Assembly: GCA_035441325.1 (NCBI GenBank)
Contig: DAOROA010000021.1
Span: forward strand, 8,218-72,217
Direction of reading: 5' to 3'
Length of the DNA stretch: 64,000 bases
Source: Competibacter_A sp002352125
GTDB lineage: Bacteria; Pseudomonadota; Gammaproteobacteria; Competibacterales; Competibacteraceae
Made by a program: the position numbers and the translations under genes. The notes beneath the pieces were generated by a model, which was not told the origin of the DNA, did not search any database, and saw only the letters and a list, made by a program, of their open reading frames with translations. How positions within the stretch are numbered: position 1 is the stretch's first letter; every line of letters starts with the position of its first letter. Of the stretch, positions 15,794 to 23,428 are shown piece by piece.

Positions 15794-16687
15794 TCAACGA
15801 TCCAGATACCGTTTTAGTAAGCCGTCGTAAGCGTCGATCCGCCGGTCGCGCAAAAACGGCCAGTTCCGCCGCACCCGTTCCGACTGGCTCAAGTCCAGTT
15901 CCATCGCCAGCGTGACCGGCTCGTCGGACGAGGCGGTGGCCAGCCACTCGCCTTGCGGGCCGACGATGAAACTGGTTCCCCAGAACTGGATGCCGGGAGT
16001 GTGGCCGGATGGGTCCGGCTCGAAACCGACCCGGTTGCAGACCACCACCGGAATGCCGTTGGCGATGGCGTGCGCTCGCTGGACGATGACCCAGGCCTCC
16101 CATTGCCGTTGGTGTTCTTCCTCGTCGTCGTTCGGATTCCAGCCGATGGCGGTCGGATACAGCAGCACGTCCGCCCCGGCCAGCGCCATCAGCCGCGCCG
16201 CTTCGGGATACCACTGGTCCCAGCACACCAGCACGCCGAGCCGGCCCACCGACGTGTCGATGGGCTTGAAGCCCAGGTCGCCGGGGGCGAAATAGAATTT
16301 CTCGTAGTAACCGGGATCGTCGGGGATGTGCATTTTTCGATAAATCCCGGCGATGGCGCCGTCGCGTTCCAGCACTACGGCAGTGTTGTGATGCAGTCCC
16401 GGCGCGCGCCGCTCGAATACCGACGCGACCACCACGACGCCCAGTTCGCGGGCGACCGCGCCCAGTGCTTCGGTGGTTGGGCCGGGAATCGGTTCGGCCC
16501 AATCGAACAGTTCGGGATTCTCGGTCTGGCAAAAATAGGGGCCAGCGTGCAGCTCTTGCAGCAAAATCAGTTGTGCGCCGTGGCTGGCGAGGTCGCGAAT
16601 GCCGTCGATGCTGGCGGCCAGATTGGCGTTACGGTCGGCGATGCAGGCTTGTTGGATCAAGCCGATAGTCAGGGTTTTGGGGGGCAT
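15794..16687 (-). CDS. aguB: N-carbamoylputrescine amidase (carbon-nitrogen hydrolase)
   Basis: The 297-residue protein is a nitrilase-superfamily amidase with the Glu-Lys-Cys triad in order: LLQELHAGPYFCQ (Glu), IYRKMHIPDDPGYYEKFYF (Lys) and VLVCWDQWYPEAARL (Cys). The segments AGPYFCQ, PTAIGWNP and RNWPFLRDRRIDAY are characteristic of AguB, which releases ammonia and CO2 from N-carbamoylputrescine to give putrescine. The usual partner, agmatine deiminase (aguA), is not adjacent. The ATG at 16687 gives a family-like N-terminus (PPKTLTIGLIQQ). It lies 80 bases upstream of the lyase gene and may share its transcript. Confidence 0.85.
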   Translation of the reverse strand: MPPKTLTIGLIQQACIADRNANLAASIDGIRDLASHGAQLILLQELHAGPYFCQTENPELFDWAEPIPGPTTEALGAVARELGVVVVASVFERRAPGLHHNTAVVLERDGAIAGIYRKMHIPDDPGYYEKFYFAPGDLGFKPIDTSVGRLGVLVCWDQWYPEAARLMALAGADVLLYPTAIGWNPNDDEEEHQRQWEAWVIVQRAHAIANGIPVVVCNRVGFEPDPSGHTPGIQFWGTSFIVGPQGEWLATASSDEPVTLAMELDLSQSERVRRNWPFLRDRRIDAYDGLLKRYLDR

Positions 16688-16809
16688 AGGCGAACCTTGG
16701 GATCGTGTGAAATGACAAGCCAACAGGATGCGTTGCTGGTGTGGCAAAACGAATCGCGGGTATAGTTTAAGCTTGTTTAACTTCGTTTCCGTCCACTCGA
16801 TTAATCGCG

Positions 16810-17496
16810 ATGACCCTGCAATTCTTCATCCAGAAATGGCGCCGTGCCGCGTTGACGGAGCGCGCCGCCGCGCAGTCGCACTTCAACGATTTGTGTGCGC
16901 TGCTGGGCGAGCCAACGCCGACCGATGCCGATCCAGCGGGCGAGTGGTTCACGTTCGAGAAAGGAGCCAGGAAAACCGGCGGCGGTCAGGGTTGGGCGGA
17001 TGTGTGGAAAAAGGGCTGTTTTGCCTGGGAATACAAGGGCAAGCACAAGGATTTGGGCGCGGCGCTCAGGCAGTTGCAGCAATACGCGCTAGCGCTGGAC
17101 AACCCGCCGCTGTTGATCGTCTGCGATCTCGATACGATTGAAATTCATACGAATTTCACCAACACCGTCCATGTTGTCCACCGGCTGACGCTCGACGATC
17201 TGGCGGACGGGCAGCGGCGGCAACTGCTGAAATGGGCGTTCGCCGATCCTGATCGGCTGAAGCCCGAGCAGACCACGGCCTTGCTTCCAGTGGACGACCG
17301 CGCCGCCGCCGAACTGAAAAAACGCACGCTCACCAACTTGTACAACCAGCACCCAACTTGGCTGGCAAACGCCCATCGCGCTTTGGATGAAGCCGTCGCG
17401 GCGGCTTACGGCTGGCCGGCGGATTTGAGCGACGAGGACATTTTGCGGCGGTTGCTGGCGTTAAATCGAGAGCGGGCGAATACCCAGACCACATGA
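16810..17496 (+). pseudogene. Internally deleted MmeI-like (type IIL/IIG) restriction-modification gene
   Basis: The first about 165 residues match the N-terminus of MmeI-like single-chain restriction-methyltransferases, including LCALLGEPTPTDADP and the nuclease site region GWADVWKKGCFAWEYKGKHK with its E-x-K motif. The last about 60 residues (LTNLYNQHPTWLANAHRALD, AAAYGWPADLSDEDILRRLLALN) match the extreme C-terminus of the same family. The roughly 700 residues between them, including the methyltransferase and target-recognition parts, are missing; the joint is near base 17305. The frame is still open, so a 228-residue product could be made. Identification rests on my memory of the family and not on a search. 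Confidence 0.65.
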
Positions 17497-17522
17497 TTTT
17501 TTGTCGAGCGGGAGGAGATGCC

Positions 17523-18113
17523 ATGTCAATGCCGATCACAGAACGGGAATTACTGAACGCCCAACCTCGCCACCGCTGGACTGTGGCCGAATATCACCGC
17601 ATGGCCGAAGTCGGCTTATTGCACGAAGACTCGCGGGTGGAATTGATCGACGGGGAGATTATCGAAATGGCGCCGATAGGCAGCGAACATGCGGGGCACA
17701 ACAATCACTTGCTGAGTCTGCTTGTTTATCGCCTGCATGGCAAGGCAGTCGTTGCCGGACAAAATCCAGTGGTACTCAATAATTACGGAGAACCTCAACC
17801 CGATATCGCCTTACTACGTTGGCGGAATGATTATTACAAGACTGCGCATCCTCATGCCGAAAATGTTTTGCTCATCATCGAAATATCGGACAGTACCCTC
17901 CGCTATGATCGAGATGTCAAAATTCCTCTGTACGCAAAAAACGGCATCCCGGAAGTCTGGTTGCTGGATATTCAAAGCCGACAACTGGAAATCTATCGCG
18001 AACCGATCAATGGCGAATACCGGCAACGGGATTGCCGTCGCACCGGCCAGATCGCACCGATGCTCTGTCCCGATGCCGTGATCGACTTGGCCGAACTGTT
18101 TCCTAACTCATGA
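17523..18113 (+). CDS. Uma2-family (DUF820) endonuclease-like protein
   Basis: The 196-residue protein is a typical Uma2/DUF820 member of the PD-(D/E)XK nuclease fold: WTVAEYHRMAEVGLLHEDSRVELIDGEIIEM, then PQPDIALLR, the core VLLIIEISDSTLRYDRDVKIPLYAKNGIPEVWLLD, and a hydrophobic C-terminus DLAELF. The Asp, Glu-x-Ser and Lys positions of the putative active site are present. The ATG at 17523 has GGAGGAG at 17511-17517. These genes are abundant and mobile in some bacteria, and their biological role is poorly known. The last 30 bases are repeated in diverged form at 18705-18739. Confidence 0.85.
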   Translation: MSMPITERELLNAQPRHRWTVAEYHRMAEVGLLHEDSRVELIDGEIIEMAPIGSEHAGHNNHLLSLLVYRLHGKAVVAGQNPVVLNNYGEPQPDIALLRWRNDYYKTAHPHAENVLLIIEISDSTLRYDRDVKIPLYAKNGIPEVWLLDIQSRQLEIYREPINGEYRQRDCRRTGQIAPMLCPDAVIDLAELFPNS

Positions 18114-18140
18114 TCTTGAGGTGCCACCTAAGGTAATGCC

Positions 18141-18392
18141 ATGACGACGCTGGAACTGAGACTGGATTTGCCCCCCCGTCTTGCCCGCGAGGCTCGGGCT
18201 GCCGGGCTGTTGACGCCGGAAAGCATCGCGCAACTGCTGCAAGACGCCATACGTCGGCGTGCCGGAGAAACGCTGATCGCAGCGGCCAACCGTGCCGAGC
18301 AGGCGGGCGGTGAAGCGCCATCGATGGATGAGCTGGTGGAGGATGTAAAAGCCGTGCGCGCCACACGCAAGGCAGCAAGACAGACGCAGTGA
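18141..18392 (+). CDS. Probable antitoxin of a PIN-type toxin-antitoxin pair
   Basis: This small protein (83 aa) begins with a beta strand and helices (TLELRLDLPPRLAREARAAGLLTPESIAQLLQDAIRRRA), as in short DNA-binding antitoxins, and ends with a charged tail. It overlaps the following PIN-domain toxin frame by 4 bases (ATGA-type coupling), the normal arrangement of such pairs. The toxin is broken, so this antitoxin may be an orphan. Confidence 0.65.
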   Translation: MTTLELRLDLPPRLAREARAAGLLTPESIAQLLQDAIRRRAGETLIAAANRAEQAGGEAPSMDELVEDVKAVRATRKAARQTQ

Positions 18393-18707
18393 AAGTCGTG
18401 CTCGATAGCAACGTGGTGATGGCCGGTTTCCTGTGGCCGGGCATCTGCACCCAATTTTTTGATCTGGCCAATGCCGGACGCATCGAGCCTTTCACCAGCC
18501 GCGACCTAATCGATGAAATCCGCGAAGTTCTGCATCGCCCAAAACACGCCCATCATGTCGCCCGTACCCGTACTGGCTTGTGCATTGGCCGCGAAAGCGG
18601 ACGTGATTGTGACGGGCGACAAGGACTTAATCGTGTTGCATCCGTGGCATGGCATTCAAATCCTGAACCCGGCCGACGCGCTGCAATGGTTGACTTCAAG
18701 CACATGA
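18389..18707 (+). pseudogene. PIN-domain toxin, frameshifted and internally deleted
   Basis: The first frame gives MKVVLDSNVVMAGFLWPG and DLIDEIREVLHRPKHA, the N-terminal half of a PIN/PilT RNase toxin with its first catalytic Asp. The conserved C-terminal half VLACALAAKADVIVTGDKDL continues in the next frame (read from about 18555). About 40-45 residues between the two halves are missing, in addition to the frameshift. The toxin is therefore almost certainly inactive. The TA cassette sits between Uma2 and parC. Confidence 0.75.
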
Positions 18708-18739
18708 TCGACCTGGCCGAATTGTTTCCTAATCCCTGA
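18705..18739 (+). pseudogene. 3' stub of a second Uma2 gene
   Basis: The bases encode MIDLAELFPNP followed by a stop, nearly the same as the C-terminus of the Uma2 gene at 17523-18113 (VIDLAELFPNS), with diverged codons. It directly follows the PIN pseudogene, suggesting that a deletion joined the two. Confidence 0.55.
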
Positions 18740-18750
18740 GCTTTTTTCGA

Positions 18751-20982
18751 ATGACCGAATTGACCTTTACTGCCGATGGCGCCGAACGCGTCCCGCTGAA
18801 AATCTTCACCGAAAAGGCGTACCTGGACTATTCCATGTACGTCATTCTCGACCGGGCCCTGCCGCACATCGGCGACGGGCTAAAGCCGGTGCAGCGCCGC
18901 ATCGTCTACGCCATGTCCGAACTCGGGCTATCGGCCAATTCCAAGCACAAGAAATCCGCCCGCACCGTCGGCGACGTGCTTGGAAAATATCACCCGCACG
19001 GCGATTTAGCCTGCTACGAAGCGATGGTGTTGATGGCCCAACCCTTCTCCTACCGCTATCCGCTGGTGGACGGGCAGGGCAACTGGGGCTCGCCGGATGA
19101 TCCTAAATCCTTCGCCGCCATGCGCTACACCGAGGCGCGGCTGTCGCCGTTCGCGCAAGTGCTGCTGTCGGAACTTGGCCAAGGCACGGTGGACTGGACG
19201 CCCAACTTCGACGGCACGCTAGATGAACCAGTGCTGTTGCCGGCCCGCTTGCCGCACGTCCTGCTGAACGGCGCGACCGGCATCGCCGTCGGGATGGCGA
19301 CCGACATCCCACCGCACAATCTCGGCGAAGTCGCAGCGGCTTGCGTTCGCCTGCTGGATCAACCCGACTGTGATCTGGACGCCCTGGGCGAACTCGTGCC
19401 CGCGCCGGATTTCCCCGGCGGCGCGGAAATCGTCACCCCGCGCGAGGAATTGCGAAAGCTCTATCAGACCGGCAATGGTGCGGTGCGGATGCGGGCCCGC
19501 TTCGAGCGGGAAAACGGCGACGCGGTGATCGTCGCGCTGCCGCATCAAGTCTCGGGCGCGCGGATCATGGAGCAGATCGCCGCTCAGATGCGCGACAAAA
19601 AACTGCCGATGGTCGAGGATTTGCGCGACGAATCCGACCATGAAAACCCGACTCGCCTGGTGCTGATGCTGCGCTCCAACCGGGTGGATATCGATTTGCT
19701 GATGGATCATCTGTTCGCCACCACCGATCTGGAAAAAAGCTATCGCGTCAACCTGAACATGATCGGTCTGGATGGCAGGCCGCAAGTCAAGAATCTCAAG
19801 CAAATCATCGAGGAGTGGTTGCGCTATCGCATTGCCACAGTACGGCGGCGGCTGGAGTACCGGCTGAATCAAGTCGAGCAACGCCTGCATATTCTGGATG
19901 GCTTGCTGATCGCTTATCTCAATCTGGATGAGGTGATCCGCATTCTACGCACCGAAGACAAACCCAAGCCGGTGTTGATGGCGCGCTTCCAACTGTCCGA
20001 TGTGCAAGCCGAGGCGATTCTGGAAACCAAATTGCGCCATTTGGCCCGGCTGGAAGAAATGAAGCTGCGCGGCGAGCAGGACGAACTGCGCAAGGAACAG
20101 GAGCAGTTGCAACTGCTGCTCGGTTCCGAGAAGCGGTTGAAGGGCCTGATCCGCAAAGAAATTCAGGAAGATGCCAAACGGTTTGCCGATCCGCGCCGCT
20201 GTCCGCTGGTGGAGCGGCGGGCGGCGCAGGCGCTAGACGAAACCAGCCTGACGCCCAGCGAACCGATGGTGGTGGTGCTATCGCAGAAAGGTTGGGTGCG
20301 GGCGGCCAAAGGGCGCGAAATCGACGCAACGGCGTTGAGTTACAAGGCCGGCGATAGTTATCTCGATCAGGCGCAAGGCCGCAGCAATCAATCGGCGGTG
20401 TTTCTCGATACCACTGGCCGAACCTATACGCTGCCCGTGGCGGGATTGGCCTCGGCGCGCGGCTATGGCGAGCCGCTGACCGGAAAATTGAGTCCGCCGG
20501 ATGGCGCCCGTTTCGTCAGCGTGTTGCTCGGCAATCCCGAAGACCTCTATCTGCTGTCCACCGATGCCGGCTACGGTTTTATTTGTGCGTTCGATGACCT
20601 GTTGTCCCGCAACAAAGCTGGCAAGCTGGTGTTGACCGTGCCGGACGGCGCCCGGATATTGTCTCCCCTGCCGGTCGCCGGCATGGAAACCGACCGCTTG
20701 GCGGCGGTCGGTAGCGGCGGTCGGTTATTGGTGTTTCCGGTGAAGGATCTGCCGCGGCTTCCCAAAGGAAAGGGCAACAAGATCATCGACCTGCCAGGCG
20801 ATGAATCTTTGGTAGCCCTCATTCTTGTACCGCCGGGTAAGGGGATGGTGCTGACTGCTGGCAAGCGGGATTTGAAGCTCAAGCTGGCCGATCTGGAAAA
20901 TTATGCGGGCGAGCGGGGCCGCCGGGGCAAACCGTTGCCGCGCGGATTTCAGCGAGTGGAACGCTTGATCGTGGCCGAGTGA
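18751..20982 (+). CDS. parC: DNA topoisomerase IV subunit A
   Basis: This is a 743-residue type IIA topoisomerase A subunit that, with ParE, decatenates daughter chromosomes. The N-terminal region has the standard motifs YLDYSMYVILDRALPHIGDGLKPVQRRIVYAM, the quinolone-region YHPHGDLACYEAM, and the catalytic Tyr segment FAAMRYTEARLSPFA (Tyr at residue 128). ParC identity rather than GyrA is suggested by AMSELGLSANSKHKKSARTVGDVLGKYHPHGD and by the length. The C-terminal beta-pinwheel is present. The last 34 bases overlap the convergent msrQ gene. parE is not in the window. Confidence 0.95.
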   Translation: MTELTFTADGAERVPLKIFTEKAYLDYSMYVILDRALPHIGDGLKPVQRRIVYAMSELGLSANSKHKKSARTVGDVLGKYHPHGDLACYEAMVLMAQPFSYRYPLVDGQGNWGSPDDPKSFAAMRYTEARLSPFAQVLLSELGQGTVDWTPNFDGTLDEPVLLPARLPHVLLNGATGIAVGMATDIPPHNLGEVAAACVRLLDQPDCDLDALGELVPAPDFPGGAEIVTPREELRKLYQTGNGAVRMRARFERENGDAVIVALPHQVSGARIMEQIAAQMRDKKLPMVEDLRDESDHENPTRLVLMLRSNRVDIDLLMDHLFATTDLEKSYRVNLNMIGLDGRPQVKNLKQIIEEWLRYRIATVRRRLEYRLNQVEQRLHILDGLLIAYLNLDEVIRILRTEDKPKPVLMARFQLSDVQAEAILETKLRHLARLEEMKLRGEQDELRKEQEQLQLLLGSEKRLKGLIRKEIQEDAKRFADPRRCPLVERRAAQALDETSLTPSEPMVVVLSQKGWVRAAKGREIDATALSYKAGDSYLDQAQGRSNQSAVFLDTTGRTYTLPVAGLASARGYGEPLTGKLSPPDGARFVSVLLGNPEDLYLLSTDAGYGFICAFDDLLSRNKAGKLVLTVPDGARILSPLPVAGMETDRLAAVGSGGRLLVFPVKDLPRLPKGKGNKIIDLPGDESLVALILVPPGKGMVLTAGKRDLKLKLADLENYAGERGRRGKPLPRGFQRVERLIVAE

Positions 20983-21572
20983 GTGTGCCGCCACCACAGG
21001 CGGTATCCCAGCAGCACACCCAGAATCCCACCGTAGAGCAACGGTTCGGTGATATCGGCCTTGACCAGCCATAGATAGTGCAGCACGCCGAGCGCGCCGA
21101 TGAGATAAACCAGCCGGTGCAATCGCTGCCAGTTGCGTCCCAGCCGCTTGATCATCCCGTTGGTGGAGGTGACCGCCAGCGGGATCAGCAACAGCCAACC
21201 GGCGAACCCTACCGTGATGTACGGCCGTTTGGCCACGTCTTCGACGATGCCTGCCCAATCGAAAAACTGGTCGAAAATCAAATAGACACCGAAGTGCAGG
21301 CAGACGTAGAAAAAGGCGAATAGCCCCAGCATTCGCCGGAATTTGATCAGCCCATTCCAACCGGTCAGCCGCCGCAGCGGCGTCACCGCCAGGGTCAGCA
21401 GCAGAAAGCGCAGGCTCCAGCCGCCGGTTTGGTGGCTCAACATTTCGACTGGATTGACACCCAGCCGATCCTGCCAGGCCAGCCAGCACAACCAGACAAG
21501 CGGTAACAAGCTGGCTATAAAAATCAAAGGCTTGCCAAGGCGGGAAAGCCGATGGACCGGTTGCGGTTTCAT
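20949..21572 (-). CDS. msrQ: MsrQ, heme-binding membrane subunit of the MsrPQ methionine sulfoxide reductase
   Basis: The 207-residue protein has about six membrane helices with the heme-ligand histidines of the ferric-reductase-like family (FFYVCLHFGVYLIFDQ, WQRLHRLVYLIGALGVLHYLW). It passes electrons from quinol to periplasmic MsrP, which repairs oxidised methionines. No msrP gene is adjacent, which is unusual because the two normally form an operon. The 3' end overlaps parC on the opposite strand by 34 bases. The probable sRNA terminator at 21591-21620 lies just upstream of its start. Confidence 0.88.
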   Translation of the reverse strand: MKPQPVHRLSRLGKPLIFIASLLPLVWLCWLAWQDRLGVNPVEMLSHQTGGWSLRFLLLTLAVTPLRRLTGWNGLIKFRRMLGLFAFFYVCLHFGVYLIFDQFFDWAGIVEDVAKRPYITVGFAGWLLLIPLAVTSTNGMIKRLGRNWQRLHRLVYLIGALGVLHYLWLVKADITEPLLYGGILGVLLGYRLWWRHTHSATIKRSTR

Positions 21573-21590
21573 GGCGGTGGCGAGGGCTCA

Positions 21591-21668
21591 GAAAAAAGCC
21601 GGAACTTATCGAGTTCCGGCAAATAACCACCAAAGGAAGGTGTGGAGAAGAACATCTTAGCGATGTCG
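21591..21668 (-). ncRNA. Probable small RNA B (downstream copy of a tandem pair)
   Basis: The second unit repeats the plan of small RNA A: promoter TTGACG-N17-TAGTCT (21703-21675), hairpin ACATC-GCTAA-GATGT, a CU-rich segment (ACCTTCCTTTG) bounded by CCAC and GTGG, and a terminator stem GCCGGAACT/AGTTCCGGC (21620-21598) followed by TTTTTT. The segment CCTTTGGTGGTT-TTTGCCGGA is nearly the same in both. The stems differ in sequence but keep pairing, which is covariation and supports an RNA function. The unit ends just before the msrQ start. Confidence 0.7.
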
Positions 21669-21674
21669 GGCTAT

Positions 21675-21703
21675 AGACTAAGCGTAATGTTGCATTGCGT
21701 CAA
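21675..21703 (-). promoter_or_regulatory. Promoter of small RNA B
   Basis: TTGACG (21703-21698) and TAGTCT (21680-21675) are 17 bases apart. The sequence just after the -35 box (CAATGCAACATTACGCT) is related to the spacer of promoter A (CAGTGCAATATTCGCTT), so the duplication included the promoter. Confidence 0.6.
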
Positions 21704-21721
21704 GATTTTTTTGCGACTGCA

Positions 21722-21800
21722 ATAAAAAAGCCGGAGCGTTAGCTCCGGCAAACAACCACCAAAGGAGGATTTGGAGGACAACATTCACGAATGAATGTTG
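21722..21800 (-). ncRNA. Probable small RNA A (upstream copy of a tandem pair)
   Basis: On the minus strand a sigma70-type promoter (TTGACG at 21835-21830, 17-base spacer, TATATT at 21812-21807) is followed by an RNA of about 79 nt with no good open frame. It should fold into three hairpins: ACATTCA-TTCG-TGAATGT; CCAAA-TCCTCC-TTTGG, which exposes a CU-rich loop complementary to a Shine-Dalgarno sequence; and the terminator stem at 21749-21730 (GCCGGAGC/GCTCCGGC) followed by TTTTTT. A homologous unit follows immediately downstream. The structure resembles trans-acting sRNAs with CCUCC loops. No known family name can be assigned. Ends are estimated from promoter and terminator. Confidence 0.7.
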
Positions 21801-21806
21801 CAACGC

Positions 21807-21835
21807 AATATAAAGCGAATATTGCACTGCGTCAA
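21807..21835 (-). promoter_or_regulatory. Promoter of small RNA A
   Basis: TTGACG and TATATT are separated by exactly 17 bases, close to the sigma70 consensus, and are followed at a suitable distance by a short RNA unit ending in an intrinsic terminator. Confidence 0.65.
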
Positions 21836-22014
21836 GATTTATTTTGAAGCTCGGCTGCAATAAGGATGCGTGTTTATGTGGCTTCACTTTAAGTATAGCC
21901 TTGTCAAACCTCTGGTTTTCTAGCGCTAGCGAGCGGCCCAGAACAGTGCGTTGCCGGGTTGCCCGTAAGCCGGCGCAGCGCGAAACCCGGCATTCGTCGG
22001 TTCGGGTGCGATGT

Positions 22015-23025
22015 TCAATAATCATGTCGCAGCACGATTTTGCCCAACTGTTCGGCGGATAACAGCCGTTGATGGGCAGTGATCGCCTCATCGAGCCCGA
22101 AAATGCGGTCGATCGCAGGTTCGATGCGGTGTTCGGCGACAAAACGCAGCATAGCCGCGAACTCGGTCGGCGAACCCATGGTCGAACCGACGATCCGCAC
22201 TTGCCGGAAGAACAGCCGAACCATATCCAACCCAACAGGTGGATTGCCGGCGGTCGCGCCATACGCAACCAGTCGTCCGCCTGGCTTGAGTGCGGAGAAA
22301 CAACCCTGAAAGCTGGGGCCGCCGGTGCCATCGATCACGACATCCACGCCGCCCGTTAGCTCGATCAGTCGCTTGGCCCAGCCTTCCGCGCGATAATCCA
22401 CGCCGTCGGCCGCACCCAATTGGCGGGCCTGCTCCAGTTTGGCGGCGGTTCCGCTGGTGACGAATGTCCGCGCGCCCAAGGCCACCGCCCATTTCAGCGC
22501 GAAAGTCGCTACGCCGCCGCCGATGCCGGTGACCAGCACCGTTTCGCCCGGTTGAGCCGCTGCCTGGGTCATCAGCGCCCGCCAGGCGGTTAGGCCGGCC
22601 AGCGGTATAGCAGCGGCTTGTTCCCAGCTCAGGAAGGCCGGTTTGGCGAAAACGTGGCCGGCAGGAACGCAAAGGTAATCGGCGAAGGTGCCAGGATCGG
22701 GCATGCCCAGCACCCGAAAAGTGGAGCTGGGAAAACGAGGATCGGTGCCCCAATCGTAAGCGGGATAGATCACGACTTCCCGGCCCAGCAGATCCGGTGG
22801 AGTGCCCGGTCCGAGCTGGTCCACCACGCCGGCGCCGTCCGAACCCATGCTGCACGGTAACCGGATACTTGGGTATTGGCCGAGCGTGATCCAGACGTCG
22901 CGGCGATTGAGCGCCGAGGCGTGAAGGCGAATGCGAACTTGACCTGGACCCGGTTCGGGTGTGGGAACATCGACGACGCGCAACTGTTCGGGGCCACCGA
23001 GTTTTGGAAGGATGACGGCTTTCAT
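22015..23025 (-). CDS. Zinc-free medium-chain alcohol dehydrogenase/quinone oxidoreductase-like protein
   Basis: The 336-residue MDR-family protein has a GroES-like N-terminal domain (MKAVILPKLGGPEQLRVVDVP, GPGQVRIRLHASALNRRDVWITLGQYP) and a Rossmann domain with VLVTGIGGGVATFALKWAVALGARTFVTSG for NAD(P)H. The Cys-rich structural zinc loop is missing, so it is likely an enoyl or quinone reductase rather than a zinc alcohol dehydrogenase. The ATG at 23025 has AAGGA upstream; longer frames reach into the intergenic region without family match. The substrate cannot be told. Confidence 0.8.
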   Translation of the reverse strand: MKAVILPKLGGPEQLRVVDVPTPEPGPGQVRIRLHASALNRRDVWITLGQYPSIRLPCSMGSDGAGVVDQLGPGTPPDLLGREVVIYPAYDWGTDPRFPSSTFRVLGMPDPGTFADYLCVPAGHVFAKPAFLSWEQAAAIPLAGLTAWRALMTQAAAQPGETVLVTGIGGGVATFALKWAVALGARTFVTSGTAAKLEQARQLGAADGVDYRAEGWAKRLIELTGGVDVVIDGTGGPSFQGCFSALKPGGRLVAYGATAGNPPVGLDMVRLFFRQVRIVGSTMGSPTEFAAMLRFVAEHRIEPAIDRIFGLDEAITAHQRLLSAEQLGKIVLRHDY

Positions 23026-23428
23026 GGAGCGATTTCCTTGGACTTGTCGACGTAGCATTTGAATCGAGCGGCGGTGTTGTCTTCCATTGACAACCGGAAA
23101 TATTGGAAATTCTCGCAAGCCCAGAAGGCCGGTGGGGGGAGTGATTGACAGCGAGTTCTCGTGTTTCCGGCGCTTTTCTTCACTTGCGGCCAAAATGTTC
23201 TAACTTTACTAGGCAAGCGCCGCCGGGACCGTTCCCGATAATGGCAAATCATATCGTTCCAGGCGCGCACACCGGACGGCCTCGCCTCCGCACGACGACG
23301 TCGTGGCCTTGCGCATGTCGCAGACGTGGGGAGGCGACCGCAGTTGGCGGTACCGATATCCGCCAGCTCGCGCCGTCTCCAGGGGCGGAAGGCTTTTTTA
23401 CTACCAGACGATCACGAAGAGAAGCACG
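23026..23428. other. Divergent intergenic region upstream of the redox module
   Basis: These 403 bases hold start signals for the reductase gene (minus) and the GltD-like gene (plus). Visible elements are a dyad CACGAC-GAC-GTCGTG at 23291-23305, a stem TGGCGG/CCGCCA near 23344-23365, and a weak stem followed by TTTTTT ending near 23400, just before the GltD-like start, which could be a leader terminator. No gene is seen. Confidence 0.4.

Larger units (their letters stand above)
21573..22014. other. Intergenic region carrying two tandem small-RNA units
   Basis: Apart from the two small-RNA units on the minus strand described separately (about 21590-21835), the region shows an unremarkable stretch up to the end of the oxidoreductase gene (21840-22014) in which I see no gene. 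Confidence 0.6.

Noticed and set aside
18513..18707. 64-codon frame as a separate gene
   Set aside because: Its sequence VLACALAAKADVIVTGDKDL is the C-terminal half of the PIN toxin that starts at 18389, so it is part of a frameshifted gene.
21678..22331. 217-codon minus-strand frame across the small-RNA region
   Set aside because: It runs through the promoters, hairpins and terminator of the sRNA units, and the oxidoreductase gene in another frame explains its upper half.
23145..23180. TTGACA at 23145-23150 as a promoter for the GltD-like operon
   Set aside because: No acceptable -10 box is found at 16-18 bases, so I did not call it a promoter.
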